Assembly: GCF_030272615.1 (NCBI RefSeq)
Contig: NC_081408.1
Span: 613,845,977-613,909,976 of the forward strand
DNA length: 64,000 bases
From: Cryptomeria japonica
Taxonomy: Eukaryota; Streptophyta; Pinopsida; Cupressales; Cupressaceae
Direction: 5' to 3'
In this document: one piece after another, positions 24,120-36,900 of the stretch
Position numbering within the stretch: position 1 is the stretch's first letter
Layout: every line of letters starts with the position of its first letter
Translations under genes and position numbers: made by a program
Notes under the pieces: generated by a model
Seen by the model: only the letters and a program-made list of their open reading frames with translations
Database searches by the model: none
Told to the model about the DNA's origin: nothing

Positions 24120-25339
24120 TAGGTTTGTACTTTTACTCAACAAAATATATCTAGTTTTTTATGTTTATAAATTATGAGATGGTTAGTAGTGGACATGATG
24201 GATCCTCTAACCTTTGCAAAAAGAATAGTTGGTTGATGAAGAATAAAATATTCTATTTCATGCATATTTTAAGTCATAGATTCCTATTATAGATCATAGA
24301 CAATATGTTCATGCTTGTCTTGTTAGAAGTATAGTTGCCCCTACACCAAAAGATCAACTTGTTAATGTCTGATACAACCACTAGAATTATAGAATCCACA
24401 TAAGGCGGTTAATCCATGTCACAAATTTGAGTAATGCACTGCATAACATAAGGGGACCAAGGGTGCACACCTTGCAACAATCCCCCCAACACAAGCAAAG
24501 GGGTTTGAACTTGTGACCCAGGCTTTGATAGCACTTGTTATAAGTACGGTCACCATTGCACCAAAAAATTGACTTGTTAATGCCCAATACAACCACTATA
24601 CTTATAGAATCTATAGGAGGTGATTAAGCCATGTCAAAAACCTAAGCGCTGCACTACATAACACATGGCGCCAAGGGCACACACCTTGCAATATGTCTTT
24701 TGTACATACAAAAGATCAGTTGTGTTCATTTTAGAATACATGAGTGAAATATACAACATGTTAAATGAATAGCCTATGTTAGGAACTAAATATTAGGTGC
24801 ATTATAAGATGTATAATTAGAAATTATGATGTGTATTTTATATTATTAATATACAACTAGAACAATATCGTGAGTACATCTAGTAGTAATGAAGGAAAAA
24901 TATTCTTATGGGGAAAAATAGAAAATTCAAAATGTGTAATGTTTGAATGCCCTAGTAATATAACAAATTATTAAATTTTATTAAATTTATAACAATAAAT
25001 AATTCCTTAATGAGGCAAAATCAGTGAACTAAGTGTCAAAGAAAATTAATAAACTTCTTATGTAATGGTATTTAATAGTTTTTGGAGTGCATCTAGAGTT
25101 AGAAAATAGTGTCTCAACCTTGCAATAATAAAATGGTACTATTGATATAAGTTAACTATTGATACATGTCAACATAAGTTTGAGGGTAGCACCCCCAACT
25201 ATGGGGATAGAAGGGAGAAGTGGACCTTGGTCGCACTTTTCAAGGGCAATGCCCATGAAATGAAATTTCACTTATAATTTATTATTGTGAATACTTACCA
25301 TTTATATTTAGGTCATAGATATAATGATGGATATTTTCG
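24120..25339. other. Repeat-derived DNA with a 218-bp spaced direct repeat
   Basis: About 24345-24478 and 24563-24696 are diverged direct copies (CTTGTTAATG, CAACCACTA, GCACACCTTGCAA). Text near 24890-24970 (AAATATTCTT, AATGTTTGAA) recurs near 25710-25780. No gene seen. Confidence 0.45.
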
Positions 25340-25660
25340 TGTGTTTCTTTTTCCCTAGAAAGAAACCATTATTTATTAAGGTATTGTATTACATATATGT
25401 ATTGTGATGTATTTGAAGAGTTTGATATCTGTTGAGTTGTCTCTAGATCTCATTGGTGATACTCTTGTGAGAAGCTTTTTTTGCAACTATATTGTTGATT
25501 TCTAAATAATATATTGGGTGGCTTTTGGATTGTGGGGTTTTTCTCTAGAAAGGGTTTCATCATGTAAATCACTATTTTGTGGTACATGTATGCTATTTAT
25601 GTTTATTTTTGTTAAGTCTATATAACAATTGTTAATGTCTGTAAAATTTTTGTATACCCT
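25340..25660 (+). mobile_element. Probable Ty1/copia-type LTR 3' part
   Basis: GTGGGGTTTTTCTCTAGAAA then GGGTTTCATCATGTAAAT resembles the R/U5 end typical of plant copia LTRs (family knowledge). Borders and target duplication not resolved. Confidence 0.35.
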
Positions 25661-26421
25661 CCTCTCTTAATTAGTATATGAAGTTTTGTATACATATAGT
25701 AGGGGTGAAAGAAAATATTCTTGTGGAACACAACTTAGAGAATGATTTTAAATGCTTAATGTTTGAAGCCATGATTTTCAATGCTTAATGTATGAATAGC
25801 CTAGTAATCTAAATAGGTATTTAAATTTTTTAACTTTGTTATTAATACATTATTTGAATGCCTTAGTCATCTAAATAGAAATTCAATGCTTGTAAGATTT
25901 TTTTTTTTATCGGTAATATTTGTATTTTATTTATTTGAAATTTAAACATTGCAACTTCAGCAAGATAATGAACTATCAAGAAGTTCCCAAAAAACCATCC
26001 ACAAAACGGTCCAAACCACCCTCCCAAAAAACTGGAATTCAAAACCAGTAAACAACGCCCACACAAACCACACCCCCATACTATGAGTACGAAAGAAAAA
26101 AAACATATTACATCTTGCTTGTCAAAAATTAGGCATTTCAACTTGAAATGAACTAAACGGAGTCCAGAAAGTTTAAGGTTTCAATTGAAAAACTAACTGA
26201 AACAAAAAGTAGAGAAAGATGGCACCTATGGGTACCATGTCTGTTTTGACCTATTCATAACTCTTCCTTCATGCCTCTTGCAGCTGAGGCACTCGATTCA
26301 CCAACCATCCTACTACAACGAGAGCCTCCTCTTCCGGCATGTGGATGCCCCTTCTTCCTTCTGCATCCTTACCTGCTGCCCCTCGTGAGCTTGGATAAAC
26401 CGCCTCGCCACCACTACCACC

Positions 26422-26969
26422 CTATGCATCATCCCCCGCATGTTTTGCAAATTCTACAGATAATATCCTCGTAATCGGCCTCCTAGGGCTCAAATTCTCC
26501 ACCATTCTCCCTCCACCCTCCTGCCTAATCACATCTTCAATGTCCATGATCTGGACAAAAATTAATATCCCTTCCCAGCCTCTCTTCACATCATCCTTGA
26601 AGCACATCTTGTAGAAGGTATCCCGTAAGAAAATGAGGAGATGAGGGAACGTCACTCGCGCATTCAATTTCTTCGACGTCATGAAAAAGTTAAAAGGTAT
26701 TCTCCTGGAATTAGTCTCTGCAATACTTTCCTCACCTCTTCAATCGTGTGTCCTAGCTCTAGACCCCAAGCCATGAGGAGCAAGTAGATGTTTGCTTTGC
26801 ACCTATAACGGTGACCGATGATAGCCACCTCTTCTGCTAAAACCAACTGAATTGATTTCAAGAGTAGAGGGTCTTTAGCGAGAAACATCTTCTCGAGCTT
26901 CTTTGGAGGAACAGGACCTCGAAAGGCTGACATCAGTTTGGAAGATTCCAAAGTGAAATTGGCTTCCAT
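26422..26969 (-). pseudogene. Extra ORF downstream of RNase H in LINE copy 1
   Basis: Starts MEANFTLESSKL at 26969 and includes MAWGLELGHTIEEV; it shifts frame near 26680 and continues as MTSKKLNARVTFPHLLIFLR, ending near 26422. No known domain recognised. A homologous reading frame (MEATFTL..., MAWRLELRETED) lies at the same place in LINE copy 2, so it belongs to the element family. It may be a third ORF of the LINE or captured host coding sequence. No function is assigned. Confidence 0.55.
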
Positions 26970-27269
26970 TTCTAAGATGTCTGAAGAGTTGCAGAGTTTT
27001 TCGATAAAACTAGATTTGAATTTGGTTTCACCAACTTGCCAGGTCTATTCATTACCAGTGCGGGCATTACGAAATTGGCATTTAATGCATGGCTCTCCAC
27101 CATCGCCAACAATTTAGAGCATGTTGCAATAACTGCTCATTAACTCGCACTTGCGTAGGAAAAAAGCCAGCTTCTGACAAGGAATTTGAAATAAATGTCG
27201 TACCAACTTGGAAAAGCGTCTTAGTTTCATTTAACGATTTCATTTATGTCATTCTGACACCTCACCTCC

Positions 27270-27706
27270 CCTGGCTCGAGGCCACATGCTTCATTTGACA
27301 GCCCATCTACAATATTATTTCCCTCTCTTTTCACATGTCAGATGCAGTAATTATTGAACACTTTCAGTTTTTCACTTATAATATTTACATATTTGTTCAA
27401 TTTCCAACACAGAGTATGTCCTTTAACCAAAGCCTGGACAACAATTTGAGAATCACCCTCCAGATGTAACTTTGTCACCTTCATATTTGCTGCTAAAGCA
27501 ACTGCAAGTAAAGCTGCTTGAACTTCCGCCTCATTATTAGTGCCATCTTGAATCCTTCTAGCCCACTTACACATGATCTTTCCTTCATCATCACAAGCCA
27601 CACATCCCGCTCTTGAGATCCCTGGGTTGCCTTTTGAAGCTCCATCAAAATTTATTTTCATCCACCCCTTCTCTGGTTTTGACCACTTTACTGTCTCTCT
27701 ATCCAA
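27270..27706 (-). pseudogene. LINE-derived RNase H domain
   Basis: GWMKINFDGASKGNPG gives the first catalytic Asp, NNEAEVQAALLA the Glu, HLEGDSQIV the second Asp, and HVKREGNNIVDGLSN the His and last Asp of a plant non-LTR retrotransposon RNase H. A TGA just after YCI splits the domain before HVKREG. This enzyme class removes RNA from RNA-DNA hybrids during retrotransposition. Reverse transcriptase and endonuclease are absent upstream because the insertion starts here. Non-functional as it stands. Confidence 0.85.
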
Positions 27707-27761
27707 ACGGTCATTAACAGGATTAACCCTGGGAAACCCATGAACGGGTAATGCTTGTAAG

Positions 27762-29218
27762 CTTTATATTATATTAAATTTTATAATTATAACAAAATTT
27801 TCAAAGTGTTGCATTCATTATACTCTTGGATATTAGCTAATTGTAAAAAATGTTGATGCATGGTCATAATCATGGAAAATGTTAAGTATCCATCATTGTG
27901 AAAGACTAGAAAAGAAAGAAAAACTCTCAAGTACATGAGAAGACATTTATTACGATAATGTAGATTTTTATTTGAAAGAAAAAACTAATTCATATTTTCA
28001 TGATAGTTGCATGTTTGTGTGCATTTTAATAGCATTCATTAGTTATTATATTTGGAACAAAATCTTTACATGTAAGTTTATAATCACGTTTAGATCAATG
28101 TAAAAATATTCAATGAAAATTCATTATTTTTATGAGTTTCTTGAGCATCTACTTAGTAGCTATAATTTTTTTATGGATTCTTTCATAACTATTTTATTGC
28201 ATCATTATAGGATATGGGTATTTAGAAATAAATTATATGGTTTGCATAGGCATTAGATGCAAAATAATAAACACAACCCATGCAAGAAAAAGTGGATTGT
28301 CATCACTCCGTCTTGATCTATCTGCTTCAATAGGAAACTATAAGGATGCTTGCAAAGATTATAGAGATTGAATTTACACACATGAAAACTTATTGTACAA
28401 AATAAGTTATTTATGTTGCATATATACATAGACATAGACATATCTTGATACACATACACATACACATACACATATATTAGATTCTTGTCTATTGTATCTA
28501 AGCTATTTTTATATATATAATTTTTATTCCAATCTTGCATATTTTGGTAGGCATTGTAGCTAATAGCCCTTGTTTTATTTTTTAATTTAAATTGATTAAT
28601 ATTTATTTAAAAAATATAATAAGCATATTGGACTATATTAGTGGTTCAGTAACACATTTAATAAAGTAGTGCATATACTTGATCTAAACAAAAATATAAT
28701 AATAGAAGTCAAATATAATATATAGTATTTTAGTTGGGAAAACCATTTTGAGTAGAGACCTCAAGAAAATGGAAAATTCCTAAAATATCACCAATTTTTT
28801 ACAATGCTAGTAAATTTTTCAAAATTGATATTTTTCTTAATTAGAATATTATCGTGATCAACATGAAGATTGATCTCATCTAAAGTATTTCAATTAAAAA
28901 TATATGATACTTGTTTGAGATTCTCCCCCTTTTGGATACTTTGCATAATAACCACTCTTAAATTATCAATTACGAATGCCAATGGTGCCCATTAATTTTT
29001 TGAATCAAGAAAATATTAATACTTGTAGCTTCTTTCTTTATCATTTTTCCTCATAATACTTAATTTTTTTTCACCCATTTCTCTCACAAATTATCAATTA
29101 AACATGATAAGAAAGATTCTTGATCACCATGACAATTATTATGAATCTGTGACATATTTTATATCATTCCAACTTACATATATAGCCATTATAGCCATAT
29201 TTCTATTAAACTTTTGTT
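27762..29218. other. AT-rich intergenic DNA between LINE copy 1 and the defensin gene
   Basis: No gene seen. A short CATA/CACATA microsatellite lies at about 28425-28475. The ORF across it is repeat-driven. Confidence 0.5.
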
Positions 29219-29224
29219 TTTATT
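29219..29224 (-). terminator. Candidate polyadenylation signal of the defensin gene
   Basis: AATAAA on minus, 124 nt after the defensin stop codon, a normal plant 3' UTR distance. Confidence 0.5.
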
Positions 29225-29347
29225 GGATCTACAATAGCTAAAAAATAAAAGACGCAGCTAGTTCTGCCAAACACCGCCAAAATCTGTAATTTTCGACTTA
29301 CCCTTATGTTCTCGCGTTTTTGAAGCCAAATTAGCTACCGCCCAAGC

Positions 29348-29938
29348 TTAGTCATCACAGGCATAATAACACCAACAAACCATAGTAGGGTCGCACCCTC
29401 CAAAGGCTTGATGATCTACGTATTCGCATACAGAATTGCACTCGCCATTCCTCCAAAACATGCATCCCCCATGAAATCCACCGCTCATTATTGAGCAGTA
29501 CCCTGCTGGATCCTTATTCAGATGAGAGTCTTGTAATCATAAGTATCACCGTATTAGAAATCAGTTAGTAGTTAAAACAAATTATTTTTCCACAATTCAT
29601 GATAGCTAATGTTATTGCTTCTGGTTTTGATTGTGTGTGATTTTTTGCATCAATGTTTGAGATCATACTTTATGATCCATCATCAGGATGAAAGAATGGT
29701 CAAGAATAAGAAAGATGATAGACCGCAAAATATAATCCGAAACATTGATACAAAACATCACACAGCCAAAACCAGAAGCAAGAACATCAATTAGTAGTTG
29801 TTCACAATATCAACAAATAAAACCATGTATTCATCTGAGAAAAGAAGGATAAATATTATCATTACCATTACGAGACGCAAAAGCAAGAGGAGCAGTGAGC
29901 GAGAGAAACATCAGAAACATGTAAATACCTTTCGCCAT
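29348..29938 (-). CDS. Plant defensin, secreted 8-cysteine peptide, two exons
   Basis: Exon 1 is 29938-29866 (73 nt), exon 2 is 29529-29348 (182 nt, TAA stop), intron 29865-29530 with GT-AG ends and a phase-1 junction that joins cleanly. The 84-residue product has a signal peptide (MAKGIYMFLMFLSLTAPLAF, cleavage likely near residue 21-22). The mature part has eight Cys spaced 10-7-3-10-5-1-3, the order of plant defensins, with the family hallmarks GFHGGC and a C-terminal CWCYYAC. Spacing departs from the usual 5 residues between Cys2 and Cys3 and 6-8 between Cys5 and Cys6. The single intron after the signal-peptide exon is the standard defensin gene structure. Likely role: secreted antimicrobial or signalling peptide with a cysteine-stabilised alpha-beta fold; target unknown. 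No stops or frameshifts. A TATA box and AATAAA fit the model. Both exons are too short to stand out as ORFs. Confidence 0.88.
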
Positions 29939-29991
29939 CTGAGAAATGAAAGCTACAGATGTATATAATGTTAATGAAAAAGATTAGTGCT

Positions 29992-29998
29992 TATATAG
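29992..29998 (-). promoter_or_regulatory. TATA box of the defensin gene
   Basis: CTATATAAGC on minus, about 55 nt upstream of the ATG, giving a predicted 5' UTR of roughly 25 nt. Confidence 0.6.
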
Positions 29999-30097
29999 CT
30001 CCAACACCACCTCTTCTCCATCGTGTGTTCCGCACAGTTTTGCTTATATATTGTTATATTCAGACTTTTCTGCTACGGCAAATCCATTTTAAAGATC

Positions 30098-30205
30098 TTA
30101 AGCGCCCACATCTAATCACAATCACAATTGATAGAGGGAATACGGCGATTTTAAGCGCCAACATCTAAATGCGGTCAAAATTTATAGGGAAATACGGCGA
30201 TTTTA
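30098..30205. promoter_or_regulatory. Duplicated 53-bp module upstream of the defensin gene
   Basis: TTAAGCGCC(C/A)ACATCTAA occurs at 30098-30115 and 30151-30168; an ATAG...AATACGGCGATTTTA segment follows each (30131-30153, 30184-30205), both 53 bp apart. Between them GGTCAA (30173-30178) is a W-box TTGACC on the gene strand. Position, 100-210 bp above the TATA box, suggests regulation; this is inference. Confidence 0.5.
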
Positions 30206-30978
30206 ATCTTCTCCTTCGTGTGTTCCAATCAATTTTTTTTGTTTGTTGTTCTAATCAGCTAATTTAGAGATCCTCTTGGAGTTCTTAAATATAAAATTAT
30301 TTTTCAGCGTTAATATCATAGGGCATAAACCTGGAACCTACTTTTGGGTGGTGGTCTATTTGGCGTTTCAAAAAAAATGTGGTCCCACAAATTACAATGG
30401 TTGTAGTAGGGTAGAGGATTTAGTAGTCGTGGACCCTCTAGCTTTGTGTTTCTAAAATCTTACGTAGAAATTTCAAATTACTTTCAATTGTTTACAACAA
30501 CTTATTTGGCAAGTCCCCTTCTTATAACTAAGGTTTCAGGGCCACACCATCAATTATGGTGCCATATTAGCATGCTTTTTGCCAAGGTGTCCAAAACAAC
30601 CCAAAAAAAAAGTGAGAGCAATAGTCATGCAAAATAGGCCGCTATACTTGTGCAACTGATGTGGCATCACATGATTGGTTGCTTTTTACAACTAATGGTA
30701 CATTTCGTAGCAATACCAAGTTTAAAGTCACAACTATTGGTACAATGTATTGTAATTCTTAATATATAAACACACAAAAATTGATATTTTATGTTTCAAA
30801 CAATAGTTTTTATTTGTACTATTATTGGAGCAAAAAATATCAACAACCCTCACAACAATTGTTGTGTAGTGCATGTTATTATAATTTGAATACATCATTT
30901 TATCCTATATTATAATCTTTATAGTTCATGGGTGATATTTATTTAGGCATTTTATAAAGTATATATTTTTATTTTATA
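30206..30978. other. Intergenic DNA, no gene seen
   Basis: AT-rich, with a more GC-rich stretch near 30340-30600 that may be an old repeat. Short ORFs have no recognisable domain. Confidence 0.4.
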
Positions 30979-31059
30979 AACATGTATCTAACAAGGTCTA
31001 TTAATGGGCCTAGTCGGATCAATTTGGGTGAAATTCAGAGATCTTGTGTGAAATGGATT

Positions 31060-31520
31060 GCTCCTCAATAGGGTTGGTATAAAGCAAATTTTGATAGAGC
31101 CTCCAAAGGCAATCCAAGAATGTCAGGGGTAGGGTTTGTAATAAGGGATTGGATGGGTAATATTTTGGAGATGGGAGCAAAACATTGTCCGCAGGAATGA
31201 ACATTGTTGTAGAGGCATAAGCGGCTATGCTAGCAATACAGTGGTGGTGGGGGGGGGGGAAACTGGGAGTTCAAAATTTATATTTAGAAGGAGATTCTCT
31301 TATAATAGTAAATGTAATTGTGAAAGGTGAGGCTCAAGCATGACACTGAGGAATAAATACATTTTTACTATTTTAAATGGACTAAAATCATTAATTTTTG
31401 CATCACCCATGTACGAAGGGAAGGGAATGAGGTGGTTGATGTCCTCTCAAAGTGGGCATTATCTTTTCATGATGAGAACGAAATATATGTTGAAGACTTT
31501 CTTGATCCCTCAAATGATGA
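31060..31520 (+). pseudogene. LINE-derived RNase H domain, copy 2
   Basis: GWYKANFDRASKGNPRMSGV, LYLEGDSLIIV and THVRREGNEVVDVLSKW mark the domain in order, aligned with the copy at 27270-27706. Several stops (for example after HCPQE) and frame changes; the central Glu segment is damaged. A G-run near 31248-31259 may have caused one shift. Confidence 0.78.
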
Positions 31521-31844
31521 TGTCGAAGGGTGGCAGTAAACCGTCACATGAATTGATAATTATGATTTAGGAGGGTTGAATGTGCTGGGAAAGGTAATAT
31601 GTTTCGCTATCTAAAGGTGGCAAGGTTTGATTTGGGGTTGATTCAAGGTTGTTGGTGGCAAGGTGTCTGTGCAAATGGAGGCCACCTTCACACTTTACAC
31701 ATTATGTCAACAACTGGCCTTTGTGGGGGATATCTATACGAAGAGGATGAAGTGTGTATTCAAGCATGAGGATGAAGCTTTCCTACAAATAATGGAGCTT
31801 CTGTTCGGTGATTGTTTCTTGCGTACAATGCATAAATACATAAC

Positions 31845-33097
31845 TGTAATGTGGCCAATGTGTATTGGTGGATGAAATATGTGTGAATGAGAGATCAAGA
31901 GGAAAACTACCCTTTCCCTCCAAGGAGAGATGAGAGTTTCACTACGGATTTCCCTTCAAACACTTTTCACCTATTACATTGGAAGAGGAGAGGAGAATTC
32001 ACTAGATTCAACCTTCAAAGAAGAAGATAGAATTTTGAGTGAAATGAGAATGATAAGCTAATTCCCTCTTCCTATTTGAATTGAAAAGAAATTGATTGAA
32101 TTATGTAGTGCAAAAGTGACAAAGAACTGATTATAACTTGAGATTAGAATATGGGATGAAGTTGTCCACCTGGATTTGGCAGTAATATGTCGAGACGAAG
32201 TTGCCCTATGAATTTGAGGAAAAGTTGCCCGGACCGTGGCGGGAATGTACACGGTCCTCCAAAAAATCCACAAAACGAAAAATGGTTTTTCCGCCTCTAC
32301 AAATGGAGCATGAATTCGAAAGTATAGTTGCACACCTACAACCTACACACAAAAAAGAGAGGAAAATGGGTTGAGATTGGGGGTTTGCCTTTAGGTCAAA
32401 CCCCAGTTTTGGAATTAACCAAGTAATGAAAGAAAGTACTTGCAAGTGAATGTAAATGAAAGACTTAAATGTAAATCACCTCAAGGGAGGTTGTGATAGC
32501 AATGTTGATAGAAATTCTTGTGTGGAATTGAATGTTGGAATCAATTTCCTCTTCAATGGTTGAATCCTTGACTTAAATGCAACACCTAGCCTTGAAGGGA
32601 GACTTGAGAATGCTCAATGTTGGAAAGGAATGCTTGAATGTTCTTGAACGCTTGATCTCATGTAAACTTCCCACTCATCCCACTTATGCAAATGAGAGGA
32701 CAAATGCAACTTTAATATATGTCAATTAGGGTTAATGAAGCTGATTTTCATCACAAGCTAACATTGGGGAAGTTTTCCCGCTCACTGCACAACCTACAAT
32801 GCATGCTTAGGAAAGGTCCTGCCCAAAAATAGGGCAGGGACAGGCGTGCCATGCCCTTGTCCTGGGAGGACAAGGGCGCCATGCCCCTATCCTAGGGGGG
32901 AGAGGAGCGCCACACCCCTGTCCTACCCCTTTCTCTAGGGAAGAGTGCAGACAGGGTGATGCAGAGGCCAAGGAAGAAGAAGATTCTGAGGGTTGAGCAG
33001 TCTCCGGTCTCCGATCAGGCTAGAGGATTCGATCTTGCATGCGTGGGGACCTTAATGCGGTCAAAAATTGCAAGGGTCACAATTTTATGATACTGCA
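31845..33097 (-). repeat. 3' LTR of the gypsy-type element
   Basis: Aligns end to end with 39561-40785; 1253 bp against 1225 bp. The extra length is mainly duplicated CCATGCCC(T)-type sequence near 32840-32925. Plus-strand start TGTAATGTGG, end TATGATACTGCA. Confidence 0.9.
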
Positions 33098-33936
33098 TTT
33101 AGCCCCCACTTTAGCAGGAGTATGAGCGTACGCCAATACTGCTAGTAAAGTACAAGGAAACAAGATTGAAAGAATTTTACCACATCAAGGAGGCAAGATG
33201 CTCCAAGCCCCCAGTGGACCTAGGATCTTACAAATTCGATTGACAAAGTAAAAGGGAAGAGTGAGAAGGGGAGAACCAAGACTGCAAGTAGCAAAGTTCC
33301 CCTCACTATATGAGTCATGAAAGCAAGGATACTAAAGATTACAAAGCAAAACAAAGTTCACTAAGTAATTCTAAGTATCAAGAAGGAAAATATGAGCCGA
33401 GTGTATACCCCCACGTTAAAGCGATTACTTTAAGGTAGGATACACTCAAGAGAGAGAGAAGAGAGGAAGCACGTTATCACAATGATTTAGCTCCCAATCG
33501 AGGAATAAATCCAAGGATAATGAACACAAAACATGAGGTACGAGGTAGTTTCTCTTTCCTTGGGGTCAGTATGTTGTATGATAACTCATGTATATCATGT
33601 ATGTATATGTGCATATATTAATCGTCATTCCCCAAAGAAGGACACTACCTTAGAAGAAAGGGAAGAGAGGATGTCTTTTGAGTCAACATGAAAGAGACCA
33701 AGAAAAGATCTCAATGCTTTGCATCATCCCCAAGTAGACATTAAGGGAACAAAAGAAGAACATGGATACACATAGAGGAATGGTCACAAAAGAGCAAGAA
33801 AAGAGAGAGAGAGAAGACCTACAATGCTAATATTGCTAATCTAGCATGACATCTGACTCCCGATCTTGCTGATGACTATTTCGAGAAGGCGAGAAACACG
33901 CCAGAGGAGCGACATCGAATACAACATATAGAGCTA
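33098..33936. other. Non-coding 3' interior of the gypsy-type element
   Basis: Polypurine tract at 33098-33112, then purine/AG-rich plus strand with no open frame. Where pol would normally lie there is no RT signature. Confidence 0.6.
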
Positions 33937-36900
33937 TCACAAGATCCAAACAAGGACTATGCTCATGTTGTAAGCCACTTTGTTCGATTCTAGGGCTAGG
34001 ATTAGGGTTTGTGAAAATTCAGTTGATAAATGCTTGTCCACATCAACATATTCATACTCACTATTAGAATCATTAGGAGTTGTATTGCCATTATGAATAA
34101 CATTTTCACCCATTTCTTCATCAAAGTTTGGAGAAAGAGGAGCAAGAACACGAATAGGAGTAAAACCATCACATGTTTTGTGTAACTTATGATTTGGAGA
34201 TGTAGGTTGAACATCTTTCTTGGGAGAAAAGGGAATCATGTTAATTGTCAGAGTCCGAGGATATTGAGTATTTTGAGGGATAGCTTCACGAGCTCGAACA
34301 TGGCGTCTTCATTGGCATTCTCTCGCATAACGATTTCGTCGAGTCTTAGTGGAAGGCTGAGAAGGAGGAGGAATAGTTGAAAAAGTAGGAATGTTTCTCT
34401 TCTTGATAGTTAAAGGTTTAGGTTGAGGCCTTTTTGGTTGAACAAGAGGAGAAGCAGGCCTGTTCTTTCGATAAGAGGAAGGAGGTGGAACTACGACATA
34501 GAAAGGAGGAATGGTAGGTGTAGGAAGAAGACCGGGTCCACCATGACGAGGAGGTATAGGTCTGATGGACTTGAAAAGCACTAAGAGGGGGGGGGGTGAA
34601 TCAATGACACCAAATAAAACACTACTTCAAACACTAACTGGTAGATGAACGTAACAAAGCTTTTAAACATAATGCATGCAATAAAAAATGATATAACAAC
34701 ATCCACAAAAAGTAAAGCATCCACCATAACACAAGTGTTTATATGTGGAAAACCCAAATAGGTAAAAACCACGGTGAGATGGAACTCACAAGTTAATTAT
34801 CTGCAGTAATAGATAACTGACCGATTAAGGTCTACAGAGTGCTCTTCTAGGAGCGAATCTTAATTGAGATCCCAAAGCTTAATTAGAAGCTTATACCCTG
34901 CTAAGAGTAGTACCCTGTTAGGAGTAACCTCATTGGAGGATTTAAGAATCCAAACTAATGGATCACCTTGTTAGAGGATCTATACATTGAAGCTTGTTAG
35001 AGCTTACCCGGTTAAGGGATTTGATTATGTTGTAATAGTTAGAAAGCAACAAGAATGGTTTGATCTGTTCTGAGTAGCACAATACTTGCTTGATCAGATC
35101 CTTCTAAGTACATTTAACACTACTCTTCAACACACTCTTCATCTTAACGCTTATCGCTCTTCAACAAAAACTTTCGCTCTTCATGCATACCATCATTTAC
35201 ATAACATCTCTCTCAAATGATTCACTAAGATGTCTTTAAATAGACATTCAAATCTTATGTCGGCCAAAGGAAATCATGACATAATTTCCTAGGTGCAGCG
35301 TATCTGGACAAGTGATCATAACTCATCACAAAAATTACCGCCAAGTAGTTGGTGTTGGTAACTCATCACAAAAATCAACAAATATTGGTTGAAACAATTA
35401 ATACCGATTTGAATAAAACATATGAACCGTTGTCCTTGAGTCTCCGTTTGATCTCCATCTTGATCTTCATCTTGATGCCGACTTAGTATAACCATAGGTT
35501 GTCTCTTATGCACATACCGGTTGACATAAAGTACCGATTAGAGATAAACCTCTAACATACCGGTTGACAGTGTAAACAATTGAAGTTACACCGGTAGTCA
35601 ATATAATCATGTGTGTGTGAGAGTGTTTCATCAATGACAACAAGTGATGAATTCATTACAATCATCATCAAGCCAACATAGGTCTAACCTTAGGAAGAAT
35701 ATTGTTGTTCTTCTTAGGAGAAGGTATAGTCACATCCATAGGAATAGGTTGACAATCTTCCTTAGGAGGGAGATTAATTCTATCCGTGAGGGGAAGAACT
35801 TCATCTTGAAGAATAATAGGAATGTCAAGTGTTGGGGATCTAGGTTGACTTAAGGATAAGATCATATCTTTCTTCCATTTTTGATAAGATTGAAAAAGAG
35901 CATCACTCCTTGATGAAAGAGATTGAAATTGTTTAGGCCAAAAGAAATCAATAGGAACACCGGGGCTTCTGTCGGATGGACAAAATAAGCTATGGTTCAT
36001 GATTATGGTTTCTCCATTGTGAGGAGATTACAAACTTGTGGATTGGAGAAGCAATAGACTTAATGGAAGATAGCCAAGGATAGACCAACTTCACATGGAA
36101 TTTCTTAAAAGAGGGTATGATAACAAAGTCAACATCCATGGATTTAGTATGAACTTCAACAGGGAGGGTGATAGAGCCAATGGTAGGACAAAATAATCCA
36201 TCAAATAACTTCACAACCACATTAGAAGCATCATATATTGGTTTATGCAATCGTAAAGTGAAAAGATACTCTTTAGTTATGACATTAACCATGCAAGAGG
36301 GATCAATAAGGGCACCACGACAAGGGATATTATTAACCTTTGCAACTATGTATAAAGGGCCATCGGGTGCTCTAATGGTCTCGCTAGGGTCAAATGTAAT
36401 ACAAGGATCCTTAGGCGTATCTTGTGTTTTTACCATATTAACCAAGTTCAGAGCCACAGAGGTGAATTCTTCAGAAGAGAAAGAATTAGGCACAATCTCA
36501 ATAATGTTAGAGGTATGAGAAGGCAAGGGATCAGTGAAAATCTTAAGATTTTGATTAGGAGGAGATATTGATTTATTCCCTTTATCATTCACACCTCCCA
36601 CATATATAGTATTATTATCAATCAAGTCTTGAATCTTATTCTTCAATGCGAAACATTTCTCAGTATCATGACCAGGCTGACGATGAAATTGACAAAATGA
36701 ATTGTTATCAAAATAAGGGGATGCAAGTTTAGAAGGATCAATTGATTTTATAGGAGGAAGTTTGATAACATTTATGTGCAACAACTGAGACATAATACTT
36801 TGTAAAGATTCATTCAAAGAAGTAAATTATTGTTCTCTTTGGAAAAATTTAGAAATAGGAGGCACACCTGTTGTAGCATTCACATTGTGGTTGTTGATTG

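Larger units (their letters stand above)
25897..27749 (-). mobile_element. LINE-type insertion, copy 1 (1.85 kb)
   Basis: The 12-bp target duplication AATGCTTGTAAG is at 25885-25896 and 27750-27761. The 3' end on minus has AATAAAATAC, ATTACCGAT and then an A-run (T-run 25898-25908 on plus). The insertion begins about 100 bp upstream of the RNase H Asp codon and contains an RNase H domain and a downstream ORF. No reverse transcriptase is present. Start point and length nearly match copy 2 (30995-41731 minus its insertion). Confidence 0.85.
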
